From Prodigiosinella confusarubida (GTDB lineage: Bacteria > Pseudomonadota > Gammaproteobacteria > Enterobacterales > Enterobacteriaceae): 64,000 bases of DNA. The DNA lies in the NCBI RefSeq assembly GCF_002847015.1, contig NZ_CP025085.1:558001-622000 (forward strand), written 5' to 3'. Of the stretch, positions 37,877 through 46,189 are shown piece after piece; position 1 is the stretch's first letter, and each line of letters opens with the position of its first letter. Made by a program: the position numbers and the translations under genes. The notes below the pieces were generated by a model. That model was given only the letters and a program-made list of their open reading frames with translations, ran no database searches and was not told where the DNA came from.

Positions 37877-38797
37877 ATGAAAACGTCTGCAACGCTGGCG
37901 AACACAGCATCGGTCATTACGTCGGGATTGTCTCCTGAACCTACTCTCTGGCGGCGGTGGTTAAGACGTCTGCTTGGGCACCATAGTATGACGCTGGGCC
38001 TGATTATTATTGGGACCATTGTACTGGCGGCTGTTTTTGCCCCCTTGATCGCGCAGCACGATCCCTATGCTCAGGATGTCAGTCAGCGTCTGATTCCACC
38101 GATATGGCATGAAAAAGGGAGTTGGGAACATGTACTGGGGACGGACAAGCTGGGGCGTGATTACCTGAGTCGCTTGCTGTACGGGGCACGGGTTTCACTC
38201 ACTATCGGTTTGATTGCTGTTGTTGTCTCCGGGTTTATCGGTGTGACGTTGGGCATTCTCGCTGGGTATTTTGGTGGGGGGGTTGATGCGGTAGTGAGCT
38301 ATATCCTTACGGTTCGTCTGTCTATGCCGCTAATACTGGTGGCACTGGCTACCGCTTCACTGGTGGGAGGATCGGTAAAAGTCGTGATTCTGCTGCTGGG
38401 ATTATTGCTGTGGGATCGTTTCCTGATTGTTTCTCGGTCTGTCACCCGACAGTTGCGTGAGGCCGAGTTTATTGCTGCCGCCAAAACGCTGGGGGCGTCT
38501 TCGTTGTTCATCATGCTATGCGAAATTCTGCCCAACTTGCTTGGTCCGCTGACGGTGGTGGCCACACTGGAGATTGCTCATGCGATTCTGCTGGAGGCAA
38601 CGCTTTCATTCCTTGGATTGGGTGTGCAGCCACCGATGCCGTCGTGGGGACTCATGATCGCCGAAGGCAAAGCATATATGTTCTTTCAGCCCTGGGTGAT
38701 TCTGATTCCTGGGGTTGTACTGGCGGTCCTGGTGCTGGGAATTAATCTGGTGGGCGACGGCCTGCGCGATATCACCGCGCTGGATGGACGTAACTGA
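37877..38797 (+). CDS. Dipeptide-type ABC transporter permease (DppC-like)
   Basis: A 306-residue partner permease: an N-terminal cytoplasmic segment, then six spans with the periplasmic GTDKLGRDYLSRLLYGARVS motif and coupling loop REAEFIAAAKTLGASSLFIM. It ends NLVGDGLRDITALDGRN, as is usual in DppC proteins. The ATPase gene starts 10 bases further on. Confidence 0.93.
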   Translation: MKTSATLANTASVITSGLSPEPTLWRRWLRRLLGHHSMTLGLIIIGTIVLAAVFAPLIAQHDPYAQDVSQRLIPPIWHEKGSWEHVLGTDKLGRDYLSRLLYGARVSLTIGLIAVVVSGFIGVTLGILAGYFGGGVDAVVSYILTVRLSMPLILVALATASLVGGSVKVVILLLGLLLWDRFLIVSRSVTRQLREAEFIAAAKTLGASSLFIMLCEILPNLLGPLTVVATLEIAHAILLEATLSFLGLGVQPPMPSWGLMIAEGKAYMFFQPWVILIPGVVLAVLVLGINLVGDGLRDITALDGRN

Positions 38798-38807
38798 GGA
38801 CATGCTT

Positions 38808-39797
38808 ATGAATAGTGACATTTTGCTGGATGTGAAAAACCTGCGGGTCGATCTGCCAACACCGCGGGGAACGTTGCATGCTGTTCGCGGCCTCGATTTT
38901 ACGGTAAACCGTGGTGAGATGCTGTGTCTGGTTGGTGAGTCGGGATGCGGGAAATCCATGACCTCGCTGGCGTTAATGGATCTCCTTCCCCGCAAAGCGG
39001 CGCGATCCGCCGATTATATCCGTTTTAAGGGAATGGAATTACAGGCGCTGAAAAAACGCGACATCACGGCGCTGCGCGGCGATCAGATGTCGATGATTTT
39101 TCAGGAGCCGATGACATCGCTGAATCCCTCTTTTACGCTGGGTAATCAGCTATGCGAAACCCTGCGGGCGCATCGCAAGGTCTCGTTGACGGTGGCCCGG
39201 GACAGAGCGGTCTATCTGATGGAGCGGGCTGGCATTCCAATGGCGTCTGCTCGTTTGAATCAGTATCCACATCAACTTTCCGGTGGCTTGCGGCAACGTA
39301 TCATGATTGCGATGGCGCTGATGTGCGAACCGGATTTGATTATCGCCGATGAGCCGACCACCGCGCTGGATGTGACAATTCAGGCGCAGATTCTGCGTAT
39401 GTTGCGCGAACTACAGCAGGAGCTTGGCACTGCGGTGATTTTTATCACCCATGATCTGGGTGTGGTGGCGCGGATTGCTGATCGGGTTGCAGTGATGTAT
39501 GCAGGACAGATTGTTGAAACCGCACCGGTTACGGCGCTGTTTAACCATCCACAGCATCCATACACCAAAGCGCTGCTTGATTGTATTCCGGTGCAGGGCA
39601 AAACCGTACCAGGCCAGCCGTTGAAGGCGATACCTGGCGTGGTTCCCAGTCTGGTCGGTGTGCAACAGGGGTGCGCATTCAGTAATCGCTGTTCCCATTG
39701 TTGCGAGGCATGTCATCAGGAGACGCCTTATGTTCAGGTGACACCTCATCATGAGGTTCGCTGCGTTCAGGCGTTAACGCCGGCGGAGGTGGCATGA
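38808..39797 (+). CDS. Dipeptide-type ABC transporter ATPase (DppD-like)
   Basis: A 329-residue ATPase with Walker A GESGCGKS, signature LSGGLRQR, Walker B LIIADEPTTALD, and the C-terminal oligopeptide-transporter extension with cysteine cluster CAFSNRCSHCCEAC, probably a metal or Fe-S site as in other DppD proteins. The ATG at 38808 is seven bases after GAGGA; the ATG at 38802 is too close to it. It overlaps the second ATPase by ATGA. Confidence 0.93.
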   Translation: MNSDILLDVKNLRVDLPTPRGTLHAVRGLDFTVNRGEMLCLVGESGCGKSMTSLALMDLLPRKAARSADYIRFKGMELQALKKRDITALRGDQMSMIFQEPMTSLNPSFTLGNQLCETLRAHRKVSLTVARDRAVYLMERAGIPMASARLNQYPHQLSGGLRQRIMIAMALMCEPDLIIADEPTTALDVTIQAQILRMLRELQQELGTAVIFITHDLGVVARIADRVAVMYAGQIVETAPVTALFNHPQHPYTKALLDCIPVQGKTVPGQPLKAIPGVVPSLVGVQQGCAFSNRCSHCCEACHQETPYVQVTPHHEVRCVQALTPAEVA

Positions 39798-40684
39798 ACA
39801 GTCAAGCGACCCAACACGTCGGTATGAATCATGATTCGCCACTTTCTACGCTACCAACGCACATTCCGGGCAATGATGATATTGCGCTGGAGTTGTGTGC
39901 GCTAACCCGCGTTTTCCGGTTGAATCGCGGCCTGTTTTCTCGGCAGGGAGAAATCCGGGCTGTGGATAATGTTTCTTTGCGGGTTCGTCGTGGAGAAACA
40001 CTGGGTCTGGTGGGGGAATCAGGGTGTGGAAAAAGCACGTTGGCTAAAATGCTGCTGGGATTGCTTCACCCGACATCTGGCAATGTGCTGATAGAAGGCC
40101 GCGAGATTGATGCCGGGAACCGTAAGGAGATGACCTCCCACATACAGCCTATCTTTCAGGACCCTTATTCCTCCCTTAATCCGCGGCGAACCGTTGCGGA
40201 TATTGTGGAAGTCGCGCTGCGTCTTCATCGTATCGGTACCGCAGATGAAAGAAAAAAACAGGTCAGGGAGATGCTGGATGTGGTGGGGATGCCAGCCCGG
40301 ACGCACAGTCAGTACCCAGGTCAGCTTTCCGGCGGACAGCGCCAGCGAGTGGCGATCGCCCGGGCGCTAATTATGCGGCCCGACATTTTGATCTGCGATG
40401 AACCGACATCCGCGCTGGATGTTTCTGTTCAGGCTCAAATTCTGAATCTGCTTCTGGCGCTTAAACAGGAGTTTGGTCTTACTTACCTGCTTATCAGCCA
40501 CAATCTGTCGGTGGTGGAACATCTGGTTGATCATGTGGCGGTGATGCAGCGGGGATCCATTATTGAACAGGGAACACGTGAGCAGATTTTTCACTCACCG
40601 AAGCACCCTTACACGCGAACGCTGCTGGCTTCTGTGTTGACGCCAGAGCCGGGGCTGGGTATTCCCGATATTGAACCCTATTAA
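39794..40684 (+). CDS. Dipeptide-type ABC transporter ATPase (DppF-like)
   Basis: A 296-residue ATPase with Walker A GESGCGKST, signature LSGGQRQR, Walker B ILICDEPTSALD and H-loop LISHNL. It has an N-terminal extension of about 30 residues and lacks the cysteine cluster of its partner. It completes the SBP-permease-permease-ATPase-ATPase set. The M20 peptidase gene starts about 130 bases downstream with no terminator in between. Confidence 0.93.
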   Translation: MNSQATQHVGMNHDSPLSTLPTHIPGNDDIALELCALTRVFRLNRGLFSRQGEIRAVDNVSLRVRRGETLGLVGESGCGKSTLAKMLLGLLHPTSGNVLIEGREIDAGNRKEMTSHIQPIFQDPYSSLNPRRTVADIVEVALRLHRIGTADERKKQVREMLDVVGMPARTHSQYPGQLSGGQRQRVAIARALIMRPDILICDEPTSALDVSVQAQILNLLLALKQEFGLTYLLISHNLSVVEHLVDHVAVMQRGSIIEQGTREQIFHSPKHPYTRTLLASVLTPEPGLGIPDIEPY

Positions 40685-40816
40685 CTAAACCAGACACGAA
40701 TAATGTGACGATAACGATAGCATGCCGAAGGAACCGGCGGAGACAGACAGGTCGCGATTCCATTGGGATGGATGCTTACCTTGATGAATATACCGATAAA
40801 AAAGGACCGGTTGACG

Positions 40817-42247
40817 ATGACGCGTGAAGAAACCATACAAGCGACTGTGGATTATTTTGGTTCAGGAAAATTCCGGGACACGCTGGCGCGCAGAGTGGCT
40901 TTCCGTACGGAAAGCCAGAATCCCGACGCCGGGCCTATTCTGATGTCCTACCTGACAGATGAGATGATACCGGTGTTGCAGGCAATGTCATTCGAATGTC
41001 TGGTTGTGGAAAATCCGATCAGCAAGAGCAGTCCTTTTTTACTCGCGCGGCGAATTGAGCCGCTGGCTGAATTGACGCTGTTGACTTACGGTCATGGTGA
41101 TGTGGTCCAGGGATATGATGAACAATGGCGTGATGGATTATTTCCCTGGGAAATCGTTCAGAACGGTAACGTCTGGTATGGGCGTGGAACGGCTGATAAT
41201 AAAGGTCAGCATACTATCAATCTGGCGGCGCTGGAGCAGGTATTGAAAGCACGACGTGGCCAATTGGGTTACAACGTGAAAATTATTCTGGAAATGGGCG
41301 AAGAAGTCGGTTCTCCAGGACTGAATGAAATTTGTGAGCAGTATCGTGACTGGCTGAGCGCTGATTTGTTTATTGCTTCGGATGGCCCACGGGTCAGTGC
41401 TTCCCAGCCAACGCTGTTTCTGGGATCCCGTGGGGTGTTTAACTTTGACCTGAAACTGAATTTACGTGACGGGGCACACCATTCAGGTAACTGGGGTGGG
41501 TTGCTGAGCAATCCGGGGATCCGACTGGCACATGCCATCGCCTGTTTGGTGGATGATCATGGCCGCATTCTGATACCGGGCCTGCGTCCGCCCGTTCTTT
41601 CGGACAACTTACGCCGGGTGCTATCAGATATCGAACTGGGCAGCGGGCCGATGGACCCGGCCATTGATTCCCGCTGGGGAGAGCCTGGTTTGACGGCCGC
41701 CGAGAAGCTCTATGGCTGGAATACACTGGACATACTGGCATTTGTGACCGGGAATCCTGACAAGCCGGCGCACGCTATTCCGCCACAGGCCAAAGCACAT
41801 TGCCATATGCGTTATGTGGTGGGGAGTGATGTGGGGAATTTTACGCAACACATTCGTCGACACCTTGATGCCAACGGTTTTGAGGATGTGGAAATCATGA
41901 ATGATGTCAACTGCTACAAGGCAACCCGGCTGGATCTCTGTGACCCGTGGGTTGAATGGGGCGTGATGTCGATGACGCATTCGGTTGGTACCAAGGTGGC
42001 GATATTACCTAATTTTGGCGGCGGACTGCCCAATGCCTGTTTTTCAGAAACATTAGGATTACCGACATTGTGGGTTCCACACTCCTATCCCGCCTGTTCA
42101 CAGCATGCACCAAACGAACATATTCTGGCTGATACTACGCTTGAGGCGCTCAAAATCATGACGGGCCTGTTCTGGGATCTAACTGAACAGGGTGCTGATA
42201 TCGTCAGGATGCGTTTACCAATGCAAGCCGCCCGGTTAGGAGAATAA
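40817..42247 (+). CDS. M20-family metallopeptidase/amidohydrolase
   Basis: A 476-residue cytoplasmic M20 enzyme. Metal ligands: TYGHGDVV (His, then Asp), GRGTADNKGQH (bridging Asp), ILEMGEEVGSPG (Glu-Glu, catalytic base and ligand), and a late His in the CSQHAPNE segment. A dimerisation lid follows from about residue 210. The family hydrolyses dipeptides and N-acyl amino acids. I choose the ATG at 40817 after AAAGGA; an ATG at 40763 would add 18 residues without a ribosome site. Placement right behind a peptide importer suggests that it cleaves the imported substrate. Confidence 0.88.
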   Translation: MTREETIQATVDYFGSGKFRDTLARRVAFRTESQNPDAGPILMSYLTDEMIPVLQAMSFECLVVENPISKSSPFLLARRIEPLAELTLLTYGHGDVVQGYDEQWRDGLFPWEIVQNGNVWYGRGTADNKGQHTINLAALEQVLKARRGQLGYNVKIILEMGEEVGSPGLNEICEQYRDWLSADLFIASDGPRVSASQPTLFLGSRGVFNFDLKLNLRDGAHHSGNWGGLLSNPGIRLAHAIACLVDDHGRILIPGLRPPVLSDNLRRVLSDIELGSGPMDPAIDSRWGEPGLTAAEKLYGWNTLDILAFVTGNPDKPAHAIPPQAKAHCHMRYVVGSDVGNFTQHIRRHLDANGFEDVEIMNDVNCYKATRLDLCDPWVEWGVMSMTHSVGTKVAILPNFGGGLPNACFSETLGLPTLWVPHSYPACSQHAPNEHILADTTLEALKIMTGLFWDLTEQGADIVRMRLPMQAARLGE

Positions 42248-42256
42248 TGCTGATCA

Positions 42257-42289
42257 TCTCCGTACTTTTTGTGTCTTCAGGTACGGAGA
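42257..42289. promoter_or_regulatory. Inverted repeat between the M20 and LysR genes
   Basis: TCTCCGTAC and GTACGGAGA are perfect 9-base arms around a 15-base spacer, 49 bases before the LysR start. No T run follows on either strand. It could be a regulator site for the LysR promoter or a stabilising hairpin. Confidence 0.45.
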
Positions 42290-42337
42290 ACCAGAGAAAG
42301 CGGATGACGCTATCGTTAAACACCGGCGGAGGCGCTA

Positions 42338-43267
42338 ATGCATAGCAATGAGATTCGTTATTTTATGGCCGTGGCGAGTACCGGTTCGCTGAGTGCCGCC
42401 AGCCAGCAGTTGTTTGTCGCTATTTCAGCTATCAGCAGGCAAATCCAGCGGTTGGAAGCTCGCATAGGGGCTCCCTTATTCGAACGGCATGCCCGGGGCA
42501 TGGTACTCAACGATGCCGGACATATCCTGGAGAATCATGTACGCCGCAGCGTTGCAGACATGGAGCTGGCCATGGCTGAAATTGAGGGACTGAAGTCGTC
42601 CCGTCAGACGACCATTCGCGTTGTTTGTACTGACGGAATAGCCTTCAACCTTCTGCCGACAATGATGGCGAAGTTCCGACAACAGTATACCAAGGTCAAT
42701 TTTGTGCTGACGGTAGGCAACGCCAGACAGGTTCCTGATCTGGTTCGCAATGGGGAGTGTGATGTGGCGTTGAAGTTCAGTCTGGCGCCGGAGCATGGTG
42801 TTAAGGTCATCGCTTCATTTTCTGCTCCGTTTATGGCAGTTATGAAGGCGGATCATCCGCTGGCTTCCCGCGATTTTCAAATGGCCGATCTGAATGCTTT
42901 CCCGGTCGTACTACCCGATCAGACGGCGACGGTCCGACAACTGTTTGATCTTTCCTGTCGCATGAGTGGTGTTTTCATTGATCCGGTGTTTACCTGCAAT
43001 CACTTTTCAACCTTATATGCTTTTTTGCTCAATACACCACAGGCTATCGCCATATGCAGCCATTTCTCGGTGTTATATAGCGCCCGGCGTGATGGTTTAC
43101 AGGTGAAGTCGGTCAATATGGAACCACTGGGTCAACGAACCTTGCAAATCCAGGCTGAGGTCAACAAGCCGGCAACGGGAGTGCTCAACCATTTTTTTGA
43201 TTTTTTACACCAGGAGCTGGTGAGTCAGGATGCGTTGTTTCGACAGGATTATCACTTTCAACACTGA
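42338..43267 (+). CDS. LysR-family transcriptional regulator
   Basis: A 309-residue regulator. The N-terminal winged helix is typical: MAVASTGSLSAASQQLFVAI, ISRQIQRLEARIGAPLFERH. The C-terminal substrate-binding domain runs from about residue 90. A CGGAGG ribosome site precedes the ATG. It is in line with the importer and peptidase genes and converges with acdS. It most likely controls the importer/M20 genes, possibly through the 35117 palindrome, but LysR genes are usually divergent from their targets, so this is not certain. Confidence 0.9.
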   Translation: MHSNEIRYFMAVASTGSLSAASQQLFVAISAISRQIQRLEARIGAPLFERHARGMVLNDAGHILENHVRRSVADMELAMAEIEGLKSSRQTTIRVVCTDGIAFNLLPTMMAKFRQQYTKVNFVLTVGNARQVPDLVRNGECDVALKFSLAPEHGVKVIASFSAPFMAVMKADHPLASRDFQMADLNAFPVVLPDQTATVRQLFDLSCRMSGVFIDPVFTCNHFSTLYAFLLNTPQAIAICSHFSVLYSARRDGLQVKSVNMEPLGQRTLQIQAEVNKPATGVLNHFFDFLHQELVSQDALFRQDYHFQH

Positions 43268-43363
43268 TGGTGCAGCGTTGACATAAATATCGTTTACTGG
43301 TGTTGTGAGATTTTGAAGGAAATATGGCGCAATGTTCGCGAAATCTGATGCTGTACTTTCCGC

Positions 43364-43403
43364 TATCGGGCAGCGATGGGTAGACACCCATTCGCTGCCC
43401 GAT
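43364..43403. terminator. Bidirectional terminator between the LysR gene and acdS
   Basis: TATCGGGCAGCGATGGGT pairs with ACCCATTCGCTGCCCGATA, an 18-base-pair stem with a four-base loop, placed between the two convergent stops. The T runs on either side are short, but the stem is very strong. Confidence 0.75.
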
Positions 43404-43443
43404 ACGTTTTGTATCCGATAGATTTCAAAAAGATGGCTGGGTA

Positions 43444-44460
43444 TCAGCCATTACGGAAGATATAACTATAAGCGCTCAGGGCGGGGGCTCCTCCCAGATG
43501 TGCATAGAGCACTTTCGATCCCTTCGGGAACTCCCCATTACGGATCATATCAATCATGCCCTGCATGGATTTACCTTCATACACCGGGTCGGTCATTACA
43601 CCTTCCATGCGAGCGCATAAACGTATGGCTTCCAGCGTTCCCTCATTGGGCAGGCCATATTCAGGCCCACCATAGCGGGTATCAAGCACAATATCCTCTT
43701 CGGTAATTTCGCGACCCAATTCAACCAGACTCGCCGTATTCTGCGCAATTCTCAGGATTTGCTTTCTGGTCTTTTCTGGTTTTGCCGACGCATCAATTCC
43801 AATAACGTTGCGTGAACGACCATCAGCGGCAAACCCAACCACCATCCCAGCCTGGGTACTGCCGGTGACTGAGCACACAACAATGTAGTCAAATTTGAAG
43901 CCTAGTGCTTTTTCCTGCTGGCGGACTTCTTCCGCAAAACCCACGAAGCCCAAACCACCGTAAGGATGTTCAGAACATCCAGCCGGAATGGGGAACGGTT
44001 TACCCCCATTTTGTGCCGCTTCTTCCATGGCGTTTTTCCAGCTTTCCCGGATGCCAATATCAAAACCGGCGGCGTCCAGACGAACATCGGCGCCCATGAT
44101 GCGCGATAATTCAATATTACCCACGCGGTCATAAACAGCGTCGGTATAATTAACCCAGTTTTCTTGCACTAATATACATTTCATTCCCAAATGAGCGGCA
44201 ACCGCCGCGACTTGTCGCGTCTGATTCGATTGAATACCGCCGATAGAAACCAACGTATCACAACCTTGTTCTAATGCTTCAGGAATAAGATATTCCAGTT
44301 TGCGCGTTTTATTCCCGCCAAATGCCAGACCACTATTACAATCTTCACGTTTGGCATATATTTCTACATCCCCACCTAAATATTCGCTGAGCCTTTTCAT
44401 TGAGGTAATAGGGGATGGCCCAAAAGTTAATGGATAACGTGGAAATTTCTCCAGATTCAT
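43444..44460 (-). CDS. acdS: 1-aminocyclopropane-1-carboxylate (ACC) deaminase
   Basis: A 338-residue PLP enzyme that opens ACC, the plant ethylene precursor, to 2-oxobutyrate and ammonia. From the ATG at 44460 ([19 protein letters not shown]) the numbering fits the Pseudomonas enzyme exactly: PLP lysine Lys51 (FGGNK), Ser78 (GIQSNQ), Tyr294 and Glu295 (DPVYEGK), and Leu322 (AHLGG). Glu295 and Leu322 separate true ACC deaminases from D-cysteine desulfhydrase, which has Ser/Thr there. An ATG at 44466 is too close to the CCGGAG ribosome site. An Lrp-type regulator gene lies 268 bases upstream on the same strand. Confidence 0.95.
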   Translation of the reverse strand: MNLEKFPRYPLTFGPSPITSMKRLSEYLGGDVEIYAKREDCNSGLAFGGNKTRKLEYLIPEALEQGCDTLVSIGGIQSNQTRQVAAVAAHLGMKCILVQENWVNYTDAVYDRVGNIELSRIMGADVRLDAAGFDIGIRESWKNAMEEAAQNGGKPFPIPAGCSEHPYGGLGFVGFAEEVRQQEKALGFKFDYIVVCSVTGSTQAGMVVGFAADGRSRNVIGIDASAKPEKTRKQILRIAQNTASLVELGREITEEDIVLDTRYGGPEYGLPNEGTLEAIRLCARMEGVMTDPVYEGKSMQGMIDMIRNGEFPKGSKVLYAHLGGAPALSAYSYIFRNG

Positions 44461-44728
44461 AATCATGCTCCGGTAAATAATGAATGAAAGTGGTCGCAGG
44501 TTGTCAATATTTCACTGGAAAATATCGTCATCCCATGCCGATAATATTACCGGTAATGAATTGAATTTAAATTGCTAAATACCTTTATATTTTTTATTTA
44601 AATTGCAGTAAAAAGAAAAAATAATTGAGGTTATTTCAATAAAAACAAAAAAACGAAATAAAATTACACTCTGAGTCATTAGCTATGGCGGCGACCTCCG
44701 GACGAGAACCTTCCCTGTATTTTCCGCT

Positions 44729-45238
44729 TCAGAATGTCAATTGTGTTGTGGAAAGCACCTCTCTGAGCCCGATAAAGGAGCGGATCTGGCGGACACCGGG
44801 CAGGAAAAGCAATTGTTCAGCATGAAGGCGATTAAAGCTTTGATTGTCTTTGGTCCTGATCATCAAAATATAATCAAATTCACCCGTAACCACATGACAC
44901 TCCATGCAACCGCTGATCTTCTGTACGGCGGTTTCAAAATCCTCAAACGAACTGGGTGTTGAACGATCCAGCACGACACCGATCAATACTACCAGACCGG
45001 CGTTGAGTGCTTGTGGGTTGAGCAAGGCGACGAAATGCTTTATCAAGCCAATCTGTTTAAGCCGTTCAACGCGTCTTAGACAGGCTGGCGGACTAAGGTT
45101 GACCTTTTCTGCCAACGCGACATTTGATATGGAAGAGTCTGCCTGCAACAGTCGGAGAATAGCGGCATCAAAACGATCCAATTCGTAAGATTTCCGCTCT
45201 TCTGCCGGAGGTGTAACATTCGGGGATTTGGCTTTCAT
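44729..45238 (-). CDS. Lrp/AsnC-family regulator upstream of acdS
   Basis: A 169-residue Lrp-type regulator: helix-turn-helix ISNVALAEKVNLSPPACLRR VERLKQIGLI at about residues 37-66, followed by the RAM ligand-binding fold (LVVLIGVVLDR, GEFDYILMIRT). An N-terminal extension of about 20 residues precedes it. In Pseudomonas and Burkholderia acdS is controlled by an adjacent Lrp-type protein (AcdR); here the two genes are co-directional, not divergent. Control of acdS by this protein is the natural inference. Confidence 0.88.
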   Translation of the reverse strand: MKAKSPNVTPPAEERKSYELDRFDAAILRLLQADSSISNVALAEKVNLSPPACLRRVERLKQIGLIKHFVALLNPQALNAGLVVLIGVVLDRSTPSSFEDFETAVQKISGCMECHVVTGEFDYILMIRTKDNQSFNRLHAEQLLFLPGVRQIRSFIGLREVLSTTQLTF

Positions 45239-45298
45239 TATATGGTTTTCTCACTAACGCAGGTGATGGCTCGACACAAGTGTTGTATCGTCATCAGG

Positions 45299-45967
45299 TC
45301 ACTCAACAATATTCCAGCCTCTTTCACGCCACTGCTGTGGTAATTCATTCATGTCATCAAACATGGTGACCAGTGGATGGTGAATCGGGGTATTGTGCGG
45401 ATCGGCGCAGTAGTAAAATACGGGAATACCCGCTGCAATCCCGGCTTGGGTGCCAGCGACAGAATCTTCCACCAGAACGCAACGTTCTATTGCAACGTTC
45501 ATTTGTTCTGCCGCGTGATAAAGCAGCGCCGGATCGGGTTTCCATTTACCAATGTCGTAACCGCTGTAGAGCTGCGTGCCGAAAAAATCCAGCAGTTGGG
45601 TTAGCCCCAGTGAATGTTGCATTTTACTGACCGGACCATTGGAAACCACGGCAGTTGGCACTACCAGTGTTTGCAGTAATTCGCGTACGCCGGGGATGGG
45701 TTGCAGGGATTCTTCGAATAACCGGGCCACTTCCTGACGATAGTGACGTTCGAGATCTTTCGGTGAAGCGTCGTGGAGATCATATTGCTGGCTGACGCGG
45801 GAGACGATGTCGCTCAGGTTTGTACCTTTAAAGGTTTTAATCATGGTATCCAGCGATAACTGAACACCATACGGTACAAAAATATTCACATAGGCCTGAC
45901 AGCATAACCCTTCGCTATCTACCAGCGTGCCATCACAATCAAACAAAACACATTCAACCGAGAGCAT
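45299..45967 (-). CDS. yieH: HAD-family phosphatase YieH (6-phosphogluconate phosphatase type)
   Basis: A 222-residue HAD hydrolase: motif I FDCDGTLVDSEG with both catalytic Asp, motif II VVSNGPVSKMQHS, motif III Lys in GKWKPDP, motif IV VLVEDSVAGTQAG. It matches E. coli YieH closely, including YFCADPHN-like YYCADPHNTPI. YieH dephosphorylates 6-phosphogluconate in vitro. It is divergent from adeP, as in E. coli, with a 222-base control region between. Confidence 0.9.
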   Translation of the reverse strand: MLSVECVLFDCDGTLVDSEGLCCQAYVNIFVPYGVQLSLDTMIKTFKGTNLSDIVSRVSQQYDLHDASPKDLERHYRQEVARLFEESLQPIPGVRELLQTLVVPTAVVSNGPVSKMQHSLGLTQLLDFFGTQLYSGYDIGKWKPDPALLYHAAEQMNVAIERCVLVEDSVAGTQAGIAAGIPVFYYCADPHNTPIHHPLVTMFDDMNELPQQWRERGWNIVE

Positions 45968-46189
45968 GAAACATCCTTATTGGTGAGATGAATTATGTCT
46001 GACACTTTAACCCAGCAGTAGAATATTGCGATATCTCCATCATACTTTAAGTCGCGGTTGCGTTGAACGGAGTAAATAATTCATATGAATTTCTTATGAA
46101 TTAAAAAAAATCAGTGAACGGCGTTAACTGGTTCACATTTTGTTATAGGATACCTGATAATTATCTTTTCTTTCTTTAGGTCATTAATA

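Noticed and set aside
43444-44460. D-cysteine desulfhydrase (dcyD) instead of ACC deaminase
   Set aside because: Glu295 and Leu322 are the ACC-deaminase residues, and the similarity to Pseudomonas AcdS holds along the whole length.
45968-46189. Purine riboswitch or PurR box before adeP
   Set aside because: No conserved purine-aptamer core or ACGCAAACGTTTGCGT-like box was found in the 222-base region.
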